Shown here piece after piece: positions 23,701 to 38,700 of a stretch of DNA of 64,000 bases. A program made the position numbers and the translations under genes. Position 1 is the first letter of the stretch. The number at the start of each line of letters is the position of its first letter. A model generated the notes under the pieces. The model had not been told where the DNA came from. It saw nothing but the letters and a program-made list of their open reading frames with translations, and made no database searches. The stretch is from Patagioenas fasciata (Eukaryota > Chordata > Aves > Columbiformes > Columbidae): assembly GCF_037038585.1 (NCBI RefSeq), contig NC_092520.1:2261001-2325000 (forward strand), in the 5' to 3' direction.

Positions 23701-26700
23701 TCTTACCATTGTTTCATCTAGGCACTAATAACAGGAAATCATTCAAGCCAATAGTTCCCTGAACAAGCACGTCAATTCCCTTTCTATTAACAGAAAGCAC
23801 TCATTTAACAGAAAGACCTTTTTATATTGACATCGGCCAGTAGGAATTTTAAATATAAGATGAGAAATCCATCAAATTCTCTTGCGTGGAAGCGCAGACT
23901 AAGAAATTCACTCTGCTGAAAGGAGAAAGCTTTTGCAATTAAAGAGGGAAGACAACTGAGCCCTCCTGACCAAGTCGAGGATAAAAAACATAGAGCACAA
24001 GCAAAAAGACTCGAATTCTACAGATACTATAAGGCAAGGGGTAATTTCTCCATCCTTTCTGTAAGGTACCTGCTCTAAACTGAAGCTGTTGCTGCAAGAG
24101 GTGAAATCTGGCTTGTGTGATTCACAAAACCCGAAATAATAACAGAAATAATGATTAAAATCTGCTGATTAAACGGTAGTTTAAGACACCCAGATTGGTT
24201 TTCCTGACTAAAACCATTAAGAGGAACTGGAGATGAAAAAATGAAATAATAAAAGGTTGACCAGCTTGTTTGCTCTGTCAGAGTTTGAGGGTTCCAGTGA
24301 GACCTGGACAGGCTGTAGAGCTGGGTAGGGAAAATTGAATGAACTAGAACAAGGGTAAGTGCAGAGTCTTGGATCTGGGCAGGAACAACCCCAGGTTCCA
24401 GTGTAAGTTGGGAAGGAGCTGTTGGAGAGCAGTGTAGGGGAAAGGGACCTGGGGGTGCTGGGGACAGCAGGGTGAGCATGAGCCAGCACTGGGCCCTTGT
24501 GGCCAGGAAGGCCAATGGTACCTGGGGTGGGTTAGAAGGGGGTGGTCAGTAGGTCAGAGAGGTTCTCCTGCCCCTCTGCTCTGCCCTGGGGAGACCACCC
24601 CTGGAATATTGTGTCCAGTTGTGGCCCCTCAGCTCCAGAAGGACAGGGAACTGCTGGAGAGAGTCCAGCGCAGCCACCAAGATGCTGAAGGGAGTGGAGC
24701 ATCTCCCGTGTGAGGAAAGGCTGAGGGAGCTGGGGCTCTGGAGCTGGAGAAGAGGAGACTGAGGGGGGACTCATTCACGGGGATCAATATGGAAAGGGGC
24801 AGTGTCAGGAGGATGGAGCCAGGCTCTTCTCGGTGACAACCAGTGATAGGACAAGGGGCAATGGGTGCAAACTGGAACACAGGAGTTTCCACTTAAATAG
24901 GAGAAGAAACTTGTTTGGGGTGAGGGTGTCAGAGCCTGGCCCAGGCTGCCCAGGGAGGTTGTGGAGTCTCCTTCTCTGCAGACATTCAAACCCGCCTGGA
25001 CACCTTCCTGTGGAACCTCAGCTGGGTGTTCCTGCTCCATGGGGGGATTGCACTGGATGAGCTTTCCAGGTCCCTTCAACCCCTCACATTCTGGGATTCT
25101 GTGGTTTGATGAAAATAAAAATGAAAACCTGTTATTAATCAAGGCTCCCATTTAAAGGTTATTTAGGAGCAACCGTCAAGCTCATTGCTAAAAGGAAAGG
25201 TTTAAAAAACAAAAGGCGACTTGTTTCATGGTAGCACTGCTCTAGATTTAAAAAAAATGTAATTATTTCATAGGGCATCTCCTTGGGACAATAAAACATC
25301 GGGACCCGCTGAGCCACACGCAGCAGCGATAAAGGGACACAATGGAAGTCAGAATATATTTCACACATGGCCTCCCCGCAACAAACCCAGCGGACTCGCT
25401 CACCCCATGGTTACAAAATCCTCCGCGATTTAATTGTAGTCCCAGCAAAGGGTCTTTTTGTCCTAAATGTGGAGAAGCGTAATGTGCTTAGCAGTGGGTT
25501 ATTTTGCTTTTCCTACAGCTCTGTCGAGAGGGGGATTTGTAGGTCATGGTGGTTTGAAAAAGCAGCTCCGTCCATGGTTGAAAACAATAAATCGCAGGTT
25601 GGGACTCGGGTTTGGAACCCGACTCAGCTGGAAGAGTGTAATATAAATTACCAATAGTCCCAAAATGGAAGGAAAAGGGTTAACTACCAGAATCACGCTA
25701 ATTTAAATCCTCCAGCTCCCCCAAATGAAGGTTTTGTGTCCTCAAGTAGTTTATTGCTCAATCAAGGGAAGGAAATAAAGGTTTGTGCAAAGCGAAACAC
25801 TGAAGAGCATAAGCATCCTTACTTTGACATAGTCTCTGCAGACAGGTCTTCAGGATTCCGAACTTTGGTTTCCCCTGAAAGAACAAAAAGAGTTGAGTCA
25901 ACACAAGCTGAGAACCTTCAGACTTGGAGCAGCAACCGTACAAAGCCGTTTGGCCCAGTAATTAAAAGTGAAACCTCCTGCAGTTAACAGGAGTCATTAA
26001 GAAACCCAGAATTAATACGAGGGGTTGGTACTTTATCACGTTTTAGCTGATGGGTAGGAAACGCTCCCCGTAACTGTTCCATATGCGCAACGTATCTTAA
26101 AACTAAAGAACAGAGCTTATTTCTAATGGCAAAGACCAACCTGTAGGTTAGGAAAATACGAAATGACGAAAATCGGGGGCAGAATGTAGGAAGGAATGAA
26201 CCCATGAGTCCACCAAAGGCGAACAAGGTGGTTGCGGAGCTGCAGAAGCTACTTTTCCACCCTTGCTTTTGAATAAAATAAATAGGAATGCCTTAAGGAT
26301 GTTTCTTAGTCATCTTGGGAGGGATTCGTTACATCTCCTTTAAAAAATGAGAGTGTAACATGCTTATGTGATTTTAAGTTTAGTTCTTTCACTCACCGTG
26401 GCCTCGGAGATCTAAAGCCACGATCCTGCACTGGATCCTGTTAATGATTGCAGCCTGCAAGAAAGGACAAAGAGAACGTCAGCGAAGCATTCGCAAAGTG
26501 CCAAAGCTCCTCTCCAAATCACATCAAGCGCTCCCTGAAACAACAGCAAAGGTGCCACAAAAACCTTCTGCTGTCGACAAAGAGGATGAACCTGGATTGC
26601 ACGAGGTGTCGGAGATGTTGAGGAGGAATATTCCATATACATCACCATTAATTAACCCAAGATCCATAATTTTATCATGACAAATCATCCCTGGCTGTAC

Positions 26701-29700
26701 AGTGGACATGGAAACGAAGCAGCCGCTTTGCAGCACCCATTCAATTTGCTCTCAAAGAGCAGAATTTTACAGGAAGGCTGAAATGGCTAAAAATTGACTC
26801 ATCCAAAGGGGTCGGGGGGAACAAGTGGATCTTTGATTATGGCTCTGTTTGTCCCTGGGAGCTCAATTTACACGAGATATCTCAGGCATCGCAGTGATTA
26901 AGCCGCATTCTTTGTGGAAAGGAAGACTTTTGTGTTAAGGAATCACTGATTATTTAAATAATAGCCCTGCAGGAGCGGGGGAATTTGTGGAGGGATTCTT
27001 AACAGAACCACTGATACAATGGGCAGAGATTGAAAGGACCCAGCCCTTTTATTTTGATTATTCAGCTATTCAATTACTGGAGTAATTGTTCTTCCCAAAC
27101 CCACTGAATCCACAATTTTTGAGCCCCCACAGACACCCTGAAACCTCAATCTAAAAGATTGAGCAATAATTTAACTCGTCAGAGGAGCAGTCTGCTGCTA
27201 AAATCAAATTATTGTCATTAGGGAATAAGGAAGGAGGATCCTCAGTGTGATTGAGAGAATGGGAAGTTTTAGAGTGCCCTGAATTTTACCCGAACAGGAG
27301 TATTTTGGCCATGAAAAGTACAAATATATAATCTAGGAAGCGAGCAGGTCAATAAGCAAAATAAGAAAGGCGCACATGGCTCTGGAAGGATGGGATTTTA
27401 TTTATAGATGGTTACTCTCAATGCTTCCCAATCTGGGTTTCTTCTTGGGGGGAAGGATGTTATAGAAAGAATTTTAGTTAGTTAGTTTTGGTTTGGGGTT
27501 TTTGTTGTTTGTGGGGTTTTTTGGGTTTGTTTTTCATGTTCTGGTTCATCCCAAACATTTAACGCTTTGGCTCGGGACCAACTTCTACCTCAAAAATGCA
27601 CAAAGGAATGAATTCGATAGCAGACACATGAAAACATAAGCTGATTATCATGGAAGTTTCTTTCTCCAACATAAAATGCCTGTCAGTGTAAGGTACGGTG
27701 TTATAACTGCAATCACTGCTAAATTCTGGAGATTGTTAAATGTAAAAATAGGATTGGTGTTGCTATTGGAAATAAAGAGCTCCAGAGAGGACAGAGTGGC
27801 TGGAAAGCAGTCAGGCAGAAAGGGACCTGGGGGGACTAACAGACAGGAAACTCAACAGGAGCCAACAGTGTGCCCAGGTGGCCAAGAAGGCCAATGGTGT
27901 CCTGTCCTGTATCCAAACCAGCGTGGTCAGCAGGACAAGGGCAGTGATCCTTCCCCTGTGCTCTGCACTGGGGAGGCCACACCTGGAGTATTGTGTTCAG
28001 TTCTGGGCCCCTCAGCTCAGGAAAGAGATGGAAGTGCTGGAGCGGGTCCAGAGAAGAGCAACAAGACTGGGGAAGGGACTTGAACACAAGCCCTATGGGG
28101 AGAGGCTGAGGGAGCTGGGCTTGTTCAGTCTGGAGAAGAGGAGGCTTAGAGGTGAGCTCAGCACTCTCTAGAACGACCTGAAGGGCAGTTCTAGCCAGGG
28201 GGGATTGGGCTCTTCTCCCAGGCAGTCAGCAATAGGACAAGGGGGCATGGGCTTCAACTCTGCCAGGGGAAATTGAGGCTGGAGATTAGAGAGCAATTCT
28301 GTGCAGAGAGAGTGGTCAGCATTGGAATGGCTGCCCAGGGAGGTGCTGGACTCACCGGCCCTGGAGGTTTTGAAACTGAGTTTGGCCATGGCACTTAGTG
28401 CCATGATCTGGTCAATGGACTGGAGTTGGACCAAGGCTTGGACTGGATGATCTCTGAGGTCTTTTCCAACCCAGTCCATTCTGTGATTCTGTGAAGTGAC
28501 TTATAAAAGCCCTTAACTCAGAAAAAAATGTGATTTCCTACCTTCGCCTCCAATTAAAAGCAGCGACCTTCACTACATCTGCTTAAGACACTCGGATATC
28601 ATTTAAAAAACCCCAAAACTAGCAGAAGAAAATATACCCGTCCATCTTAGCAACAAGTGAGTTACAAACAAATAACTACAGGATTTAGTAAGACAGAGAT
28701 TTAAGATTTAAAGTTTCAGTTCTGCACCAGTTTCTGGGTCAGGTAAAATTACAAATGAACTGTTACGTGTAAAACTATTAATACTAATCAACACTAAAAT
28801 GCAGCCCAGTTGGTAAAGTATTTGCTCATGTGTCTCTTCGTATTGTAGGGTGGTTTATAATTACAGCATCAGGATCACTCAACAGTAATCACGGTGGGAA
28901 TTTGGTAGTGACTCCTGGAAAATATTTATTTTTCTTAGTTTGAATGCTTAAAGGCTGAGTGACTTACAGCCCATCTGAATGTCTAAAAGGTAATAAATAC
29001 GACATGGCACAGAATCCCAGAACATCAGGGGTTGAAGGGACCTGGAAAGCTCATCCAGTGCAATCCCCCCATGGAGCAGGAACACCCAGCTGAGGTTCCA
29101 CAGGAAGGGGTCCAGGCGGGTTTGAATGTCTGCAGAGAAGGAGACTCCACAACCTCCCTGGGCAGCCTGGGCCAGGCTCTGACACCCTCACCAGGAACAA
29201 GTTTCTGCTCAAATTTAAGTGGAAACTCCTGTGTTCCAGTTTGAATCCACTGCCCCTTGTCCTGTCACTGGTTGTCACCGAGAAGAGCCTGGCTCCATCC
29301 TCCTGACACTCACCCTTTCCATCTTGATCCCCATGAATGAGGTCACCCCTCAGTGTCCTCTTCTCCAGCTCCAGAGCCCCAGCTCCCTCAGCCTTTCCTC
29401 ACACGGGAGATGCTCCACTCCCTTCAGCATCTTGGTGGCTGCGCTGGACTCTCTGCAGCAGTTCCCTGTCCTTCTGGAACTGAGGGGCCACAACTGCACA
29501 CAATATTCCAGGGGTGGTCTCCCCAGGGCAGAGCAGAGGGCCAGGAGAACCTCTCTGACCTACTGACCACCCCCTTCTAACCCACCCCAGGTACCATTGG
29601 CCTTCCTGGCCACAAGGGCCCAGTGCTGGCTCATGCTCACCCTGCTGGCCCCAGGACCCCCAGCTCCCTTTCCCCTACACTGCTCTCCAACAGCTCCTTC

Positions 29701-32700
29701 CCCAACTTACACTGGTACCTGGGGTTGTTCCTGCCCAGATCCAAGACTCTACACTTGCCCTTGTTCTCTTTCATTCCATTTCTCCCCGCCCAGCTCTCCA
29801 GCCTGTCCAGGTCTCTGATGGCAGCACAGCCTCTGGCGTGTCAGCCACTCCTCCCAGCTTGGTGTCCCCAGCAAACTTGCTGACAGTCACTCTGTTCCCT
29901 CATCCAAGTCATTGATGAATATATTGAATAATCCCGGCCCCAGCACTGCCCCCTGAGGCTCTGCACTGGATCCAGGCCTCAACTGGACTCTGCCCCATTG
30001 CCCACGACTCTCTGGCTTCTTCCCTTCAGCCAGTTCCCAGTCCACCTCACTACCCGCTCATCCAGACCGCACTCCCTCAGTTCAGCTGTGAGGATGCTGT
30101 GGGACACTCTGTCAAATCCCTTACTCAACTCACAGTAGATCACGTCCACCGCTCTGCCATCATCCATCCATCTTGTTCTGTCCTCATAAAAGTCAATGAG
30201 GTTGGGCAAGCACGACTTCCCCTTGGTGAAACCATGCTGACTGACCCTAATGTCCCTCTTATCCCTGATCTGCCTTGAGATGGTTACTGCTGGTAACTAA
30301 AACCTAGAGGATAAACCTTTGTGGGTGCTTTGCCTATTTAATAAATACACCAAGAGGGAAATATTTAGAATTGACTCAGGTGCTTACCAGATTACAAGAT
30401 GGTTTTCTAAATGGATTTTCCTGGGGTTAACAGAGCTGAATGGTTAGTTACCTTTCTTTGTGTATATATACGTATATATATATATATATATATAAAAATA
30501 TAAATGAAGCAGCAGGTTACTTACAGTAAATACAGCCCAGGAAAGTGCAGAATGGCCTCCCCCATGTAACAGCAGCAAGACGGGCCCCTCCAATCCACTT
30601 TTGTAAATTCGAAAAGTGTACGAACAGTTAAGGCCATTTCACGGAGTTATTTGAAGTCTCTCACTTAGCTGAATGTATTTTGGAGTCTGCAACACCCAGC
30701 AGTGTTTTATTTCTACCTCTGCTTAACCCAAAGGCTCATTTCTCCCTCTGATCAACGGGCATGTGCGAGAATAAACTGGATAAAACTTAACCCATTTATT
30801 TTATTCCAGAGTTTTTTTCCTGCTGTCCAGGTCTCGTTGGGCTTTTGGACTGACATTTAAATTGGTAATTTGGAGAGAAATAGCTTGGAAGTTGGGTTGT
30901 CCTACTGGCCAAGCTAAAATACGCATGTTTAAAACCGATGCAACTATTTAAATGACAAGGATGTGTTGTTTAAACACAGATTAAAACATTTTCCTTTTGT
31001 AATTAGGTCAAACGAACATTTGCAAAGGGAGCAGAGATTTCGGAAAGATCAACTACCTGTTGTTAATAATAAAAAATCCATAAACAGCTTAGATCCTGCG
31101 ACAGTTTAAACTATGGGAACAGATGAGCGTTGCTGTGCAAAATATGTTATTGAATTGCTGGAAAGACTTTTTTAATGTTAATTAAAGCAACAGGAGGAAC
31201 AGACCTTGTCCATCTTAACTGTCAGCTCAGAAGGGAGAGCTCTAGTGATTGATGCTGATCCCTGCAATAGGAAAAATGGGAGAAGAAATACATGAAAAAG
31301 ATGAAGAGAACCCCAAAAAATTCAATGACACATGATGCTGCCCTAGGACTGAGAATAACACATAATAAATATAATAAATAATAAATAAGTTCAAGGCAGA
31401 ACAAAGAAGGATATATCCTTGCCGGTTTCATTTTCTACCACAACGTCCTCCATTGATTCAAAGTATTGGCTCCAAAGCACCGGCGAAAAATCACGTTTTC
31501 TTCCTGGGCTGCAAGGCAAGAAAATATTCAGTAAGAAACAGGTATATATTAAAAAGTCTTTAATTTCAATTGGCATACAGGTGTCGTTACGTCCGTCCAA
31601 GAGAACACGCCAGTGTCACACAACAGTTTAGGACTGGAAGCAAATGAAATCAAGAAGTCACCTTGACACTATGGGATTGAAAAGCAAGAGCATCAGTTAT
31701 TTATTGAAGGTTACGACTAATTGACCACGTCCTGCTTGTCAGGACATCACGGCTTTCCGAGAAATCTCCTCCAATTTTCTGGAAGAACTATCATTCCAAA
31801 AGAAAGTCGATGGTTCTGTATCTATCCTGCCCCAAGTATAAGGACCACGAGAATACCACTGCAATAAAGACCAAGAAAGGCTCCTCAAGCTGCTTTCCTT
31901 GGTGTGCGAGGGCTCTGCAGGCACCTGGGATCCTGAAAACAGCCTATCATACAAATATTTTGTTGGGGAGGATGCTATCAAGTCCAGCAACGCAAGTAAA
32001 AGGTAGTGAGTCAAAAAGGATTATATTATCATTATTATTATTAGTAGTAGGATCTTTAAAACCTGGATTTTACATTAAGGAGAGATCTTCAGAACCTGGA
32101 TTTTCTATTAAGGAGAGATCCCAGAATCCCAGAATGTCAGGGGTTGAAGGGACCTGGAAAGCTCATCCAGTGCAATCCCCCCATGGAGCAGGAACACCCA
32201 GCTGAGGTTCCACAGGAAGGTGTCCAGGCGGGTTTGAATGTCTGCAGAGAAGGAGACTCCACAACCTCCCTGGGCAGCCTGGGCCAGGCTCTGACACCCT
32301 CACCCCAAACAAGTTTCTTCTCAAATTTAAGTGGAACCTCCAGTGTTCCAGTTTGAACCCATTGCCCCTTGTCCTATCACTGGTTGTCACCCAGAAGAGC
32401 CTGGCTCCATCCTCCTGACATTCACCCTTTCCATATTGATCCCCATGAATGAGTCCCCCCTCAGTCTCCTCTTCTCCAGCTCCAGAGCCCCAGCTCCCTC
32501 AGCCTTTCCTCACACGGGAGATGCTCCACTCCCTTCAGCATCTTGGTGGCTGCGCTGGACTCTCTCCAGCAGTTCCCTGTCCTTCTGGAGCTGAGGGGCC
32601 ACAACTGGACACAATATTCCAGGGGTGGTCTCCCCAGGGCAGAGCAGAGGGGCAGGAGAACCTCTCTGACCTACTGACCACCCCCTTCTAACCCACCCCA

Positions 32701-35700
32701 GGTACCATTGGCCTTCCTGGCCACAAGGGCCCAGTGCTGGCTCATGCTCACCCTGCTGTACCCCCAGGACCCCCAGCTCCCTTTCCCCTACACTGCTCTC
32801 CAACAGCTCCTTCCCCAACTTACACTGGAACCTGGGGTTGTTCCTGCCCAGATCCAAGACTCTACACTTGCCCTTGTTCTAGTTCATTCCATTTCTCCCC
32901 GCCCAACTCTCCAGCCTGTCCAGGTCTCTGGATGGCAGTACAGCCAGATCTTTAAAAGCTGTATTTTAAATTAAGGAGCAAGCTTTAAAAACCTGGATTT
33001 TGTATTAAGGAGAAATCTTTAAAACCTGGATTTTAAAGGAAGGAGAGGATGTGCCCTCGGGCTCTGGTTTGCTCCAGGCCTTGCACTTATTCCCAGGTTG
33101 TAGGAATTCCTTTAGAAGTCACAATCTGTCCATACAGAAAAACTGCTTTACCATCATAGAAAAATAAAATAAAATTAAAAGAAGACTGAAACGGTTGTTT
33201 TAAAAGAGGACTTGGTGCGATGAAGGATTTGGACATTGGTGTGTCTGGTAAGCACTTCTACCTGGAGAGCTTTCCTCCTTTATTATAAACTTGTATCTTC
33301 CTGACAGTGCAATAATACCCGAAAAGAGGCAGGAAAACCAAAAAAAGCCTGTTTTTTCCACTAATACATTTCCAAACCGTGAATCACAGTCGTTATTCCC
33401 CATCAAGAATGAGACTCCTCTTTAAAATCGGTCTTATTTCTGCTGCGCTTTGTTGACAGGTGCACCAAATTACACCTTAAATCACCCACTAAGGTACTAA
33501 GGTTGTGCCCAGCACCTTAGGGAATGCAATTATGATGATGATTATTATTATGTGGATGCAGAAAACCTGTCCTGTAGCCACTGTATAATCCAGGGCTCTC
33601 GAAGGTTGACAAATTGATGTATTTTTTCCTTCCATCAAAAGGTGCAGCTGTGTCCTTGTACAACCAACAAAAGGCTCCGCAAGCAGAATTTTCCTGATGA
33701 CTCAAAAATCTGTTTCTCAGGCTGATATTCCCTCGGTAAAGAGTAGTGCTTAATTTTGGCAGGGACATAATTAGGCAAGATTGGGGCCTGGTTTACAGGA
33801 TGAGTAACAGGGCATCATTTTAACACATTTTGCATTTCTTCTGGGGGAAGGGATCAGCACAAGATATTAAAACCAAGCACAAGCGTAGGGATTTAAGGCC
33901 TTCGTAGATGAAAAATCTCCTCAGTTGAAGGAAGTTTATCCTGAATTCTTGGCTTAATAAAGAAATAGAAAGGAACAGACAAAGCGGCTTTTTGTAGAGC
34001 CAAAACTCCAGTTTCCCTTTGTGTTTCTAGAATACGAAGTATAACCACTCCCTGAATTGTCCTTCTATGTGTTTCCAACCTCGTGTCGCTCTTGTCATAT
34101 TTCAATTAAATACAATAAGATGTAAATCCAGAAAATATTAATCCCTTACTTCCTCTGCTTAATCTCATTCTCTAATAAAGAAAAATCAGCAAATTCCAAC
34201 CTTGGCCTTTCAAAGAACGCTGTGCGTCGGGAAGAACACAGCCATATATTTTAATGCTAAGTAGTTGTAATATTGGGAAGAACCAATAACATCTGTATAG
34301 GTGTCCAAGTATCCAAGGAAGGGAGACAATATTTGCTGTGATGCTGACAGAACATCCCACTAGGACTGAAAAGACAGTCAGAGCAGTTTTAGGTTTGTTG
34401 GCCTCAGTAAATCCAGGTGATTGGCAAATATGGGCATCCGCACCTCTTCTAGCATCACCCAGAAATGGGGCAGCAACTCCCTGGAAACCAGCCCTATATT
34501 GTGAGAGCAGAAAGTTTGGAGGTGGACTCAGCAACAGTGGGAAATCCTGGAGTAAGTCACTGATTAATTGTATCGTGACAAATGAAGAGTTTTGACTAAT
34601 TAATGGGGTTTTGTGAAAGCAGATTTACAGCCACTGTTACAGAAGGGGGACGTTGTAGCATGTTGATTAGCGCCAGGACATGAAAACAATATTGTGTACG
34701 AGAGATACCAAAGTTTGGGGTATTTAAAATCAAAATTAATCCTAAGGAAAAGCAAGAAATGAAGTTCTTGCACTCACACGTCAAGGCTACAAAGCCCAAG
34801 TAGCTTGAGTAGTCACCAATAACATCTCGGTCAGGATCTGTACCAAATGGCAAAACCCATCATTTCTATCAGTAAGCGCAGATTTTTAAGCATTCAATTT
34901 CTATCAGTAAGTGCGGATTTTTAAGCATTCAGGACTTCAAGAGGGAATATTAAGCACAGCACCAACCAAAATCAGCTATCAATGCAAGAAATCTTAATTA
35001 ATCCTGCACAGGCAAGAGCGGGTGGAGTGAGACTTGATGTTGCTCCTTTTCTGATGGAGGAAGAACAAACCCCAAAACTAACAAAGTCGTGTCACGTACC
35101 CAGGCACAAGGCAAAAAACCATACATTAAGAAGATGGAGAACGTGGTGTGGTGAAGTACAATCTCCTGAAAGCTGGTGGTTCAGCAGCTGAGTGCACACA
35201 TTGAAGTGAGAGCGGGGTGATCCTGGTCGTGGTGGGATCCTCAGGTATTTAAGAAGAACCTCAACTGCATAGGGTGGTTAAGTTCATCTCAAATGCTCCG
35301 ATTAAAGAGATTTTTATCTTGTTTTCTCAAGCAGATGTCTTCATGAGATTGGAGAGCTTGGCATCAGTCTCAAATCTCTTCAGAGAAGGGAACGGAGCTG
35401 GTGAGGGGCTGGAGCACAAGTGTGATGGGAGTGGCTGAGGGACCTGGGGGGGTTCAGCTGGAGAACAGGAGCTGAGGGGAGACCTTCTGATCTCTGAACT
35501 GCCTGAAAGGAGCTTGGAGCCAGGGGGGTCGGGCTCTGCTCCCCAGGAACAAGCGCCAGGAGCAGAGGAAACGGCCTCAAGTTGCGCCAGGGGAGGTTGA
35601 GGTTGGATGTGGGGAACAATTTCTTCCCCAAAGGGCTGTGGGGCATTGGAACAGGCTGCCCAGGGCAGTGCTGGAGTCACCATCCCTGGAGGGCTGGACA

Positions 35701-38700
35701 GACATGAGGTTCTTAGGGACACAGGGCAGTGCAAGGGATGGGTTAATGGTTGGACTTGATGGTCTTGAGGGGTTTTTCCAACCAAAATGATTCTGTGATT
35801 CTAAGTTGACCTGATGCTTTTCTCCTGGAACATGCAGACAACCATGAGACCCTGCAGTGACTGAGAGCACCGACACACAGTCACTGTAATGAAGAACAAA
35901 CCCACGAAGTTCACGAAGAAGACGTTTCCTTCATTCTCAGTTCCTCCAGATTTACTCACTCCCTGTGGTTTCAGGTGTAGTTGAAAACAAAAATGGTTTT
36001 CACAGAATGGTTTGGCTTGAAGGACCTTCAAAGTTCTTCTGGTCCAATCCCCTGCCATGAGCATGGACATCTTCACCAGCTCAGGTTGCTCAGAGCCCCG
36101 TCCAACCTCATATTGAACATCTCCAATGATGGAGCATCCACCGCTCCCCTGATCTTCACCGGATCTCTTCCCACCTTTCTATCTGCAAGGCCACCCAAGC
36201 CCAGGACAACAGAGAAGATGAAGACAAGGAGCAGAACAGGAGACAAATTTCTCCTTCAAGTAGTAGTAGAAACCAATGTAGGGTTGGCCCGATCGCGTCG
36301 CCACAGCCTGAATTTGGGAAGCAACTATTGACCGAAACGATTACATTTTGCTCAGTTCTACACCAGCCATCCGTAACTCCTACGCAAAAGTGAGATGGTG
36401 TTGGTCGACCTTCCACTTTGCTCGGGGAAAACCTGAATGGGAAATAACAACAAAAACCCAACAAGGGCACAATCAAAAGACTTATGGGTATTTTTTTATC
36501 GGCTAAAATTTCCACGCAAATGTTAATACCATGACAGGGAAATATCTCACAAATTGCAAGGGGAAAACGTGAAATCAGAGCCGAGCCTTTCCATGGGAAC
36601 GTGCCCCTCTACTCTTTATACTGTTGGATTTAGTGGTATCAATTAACGCTTCAAATTCAGCTTAATTGGAGTTAACACCTCCAAAGAAAATGTGTAGTTG
36701 TGTGTTATATAGGAAATACCTGGGAATAATATATACCAGAACTCTAATGTTTGCAGAGGAATTGGAGTAGAAAGTGGAAAAGGGACTTAAAAACTATTGT
36801 CACCTCCAATAAAACATGGGCAAATTGTAATTTAGAGCAAAATCCTTGCCTCCAAACACTTGGGAAAGCATAAGTGACTTCGCAGTTAATAGCAAACCCC
36901 CAAAAAAGCAGCATAAACATGTAGTTTTCCACAAAACACTTGGTGACTGCAGGAAACGGGGCTGATTTCTCTGAAGAAAAGAATTAGTATCTTTGATTTC
37001 TTTTTCCTAGAGCTTCTTTATTTTAGCAATCCACCAACACACATTCAAAATTAGAAGCCAGCAGCTGTGATTTCGCGCCTTCCTCTGCTCAAACAGGATT
37101 TTGCTGACCAAATATTTAAACCCACACAACTAATTATGGCTTTTTAAAGTATCCGGCCGATCAAACCACAAATGGATCCGGCGTAACAATATTTCTGGGA
37201 TGATCCTTAAACATCAAACAAGTCGGTCGGCGTATTAAACTGGAATCACAAAACCAACTCCAGGCCCCCTCTACAGTTGGTTTAACCTGTTGTTAAGGGG
37301 TTTTCTTTCAGGTATTTTCCTAAAAATAAATACATTTTTTAAAAATATATCGTCATAAGCAGGAGGAACCATTTTTAGACCATATTTTTTTCTGAAAATC
37401 CATATTTAAAGCTACTAATGCAATACTAGAACATCACGTGCATCAATCAAGACGCTTAACTCTTGCGTTGCATTTGGACCCGACCAAAGCGAATCAAACA
37501 CCGTGTGTATGTGAGAAATGGCATAGGTGACAGGCCACAGGTTACGATACCTGAAAACTGACAAGGACATTGTTTTAAGTTCTGCCTTGAAGATACTGAA
37601 TCCATACAATATTGATTTTAAAAGTTCTGGGGGAAAGGATGGATTAGAAAGGGAGAAATATGTTGGAATTGTCACGATTGAATTACGCAGATCTGATCCA
37701 ATCAAGCCTTTCTAGATAATTAAAAGATTTTAGGACTTCGTACATGATTTTTATTCACGTGTTGGAAAAGAAGAGTAAATTCTTCTTAATTTCTAAATCT
37801 TAGCTCCGAATGAAGTAGTTCTGGAAGCTAATGAAAAACTTAAGATGTGAAATAAAACAGCTGTCGGGAATCCCAAAATGTCAGGGGCTGAAGGGACCTG
37901 GAAAGCTCATCCAGTGCAATCCCCCCATGGAGCAGGAACACCCAGCTGAGGTTCCACAGGAAGGTGTCCAGGCGGGTTTGAATGTCTGCAGAGAAGGAGA
38001 CTCCACAACCTCCCTGGGCAGCCTGGGCCAGGCTCTGACACCCTCACCAGGAACAAGTTTCTTCTCAAGTTTAAGTGGAACCCCTTGTGTTCCAGTTTGA
38101 ACCCATTGCCCCTTGTCCTCACTGGTTGTCACCGAGAAGAGCCTGGCTCCATCCTCCTGACACTCACCCTTTCCATATTGATCCCCATGAATGAGTCCCC
38201 CCTCAGTCTCCTCTTCTCCAGCTCCAGAGCCCCAGCTCCCTCAGTCTTTCCTCACACGGGAGATGCTCCACTCCCTTCAGCATCTTGGTGGCTGCGCTGG
38301 ACTCTCTCCAGCAGTTCCCTGTCCTTCTGGAGCTGAGGGGCCACAACTGGACACAATATTCCAGGGGTGGTCTCCCCAGGGCAGAGCAGAGGGGCAGGAG
38401 AACCTCTCTGACCTACTGACCACCCCCTTCTAACCCACCCCAGGTACCATTGGCCTTCCTGGCCACAAGGGCCCAGTGCTGGCTCATGCTCACCCTGCTG
38501 GCCCCAGGACCCCCAGCTCCCTTTCCCCTACACTGCTCTCCAACAGCTCCTTCCCCAACTTACACTGGCACCTGGGGTTGTTCCTGCCCAGATCCAAGAC
38601 TCTACACTTGCCCTTGTTCTAGTTCATTCCATTTCTCCCCGCCCAGCTCTCCAGCCTGTCCAGGTCTCTGATGGCAGCACAGCCTCTGGCGTGTCAGCCA

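Noticed and set aside
31406-31426. GC-AG donor for PPME1 intron 2 (GCAAGG just before the AT-AC site)
   Set aside because: It would require exon 3 to begin with bases completing Gly-Lys-Asp, but exon 3 begins at Thr-Phe-Arg. The AT-AC reading fits frame, donor consensus and branch site.
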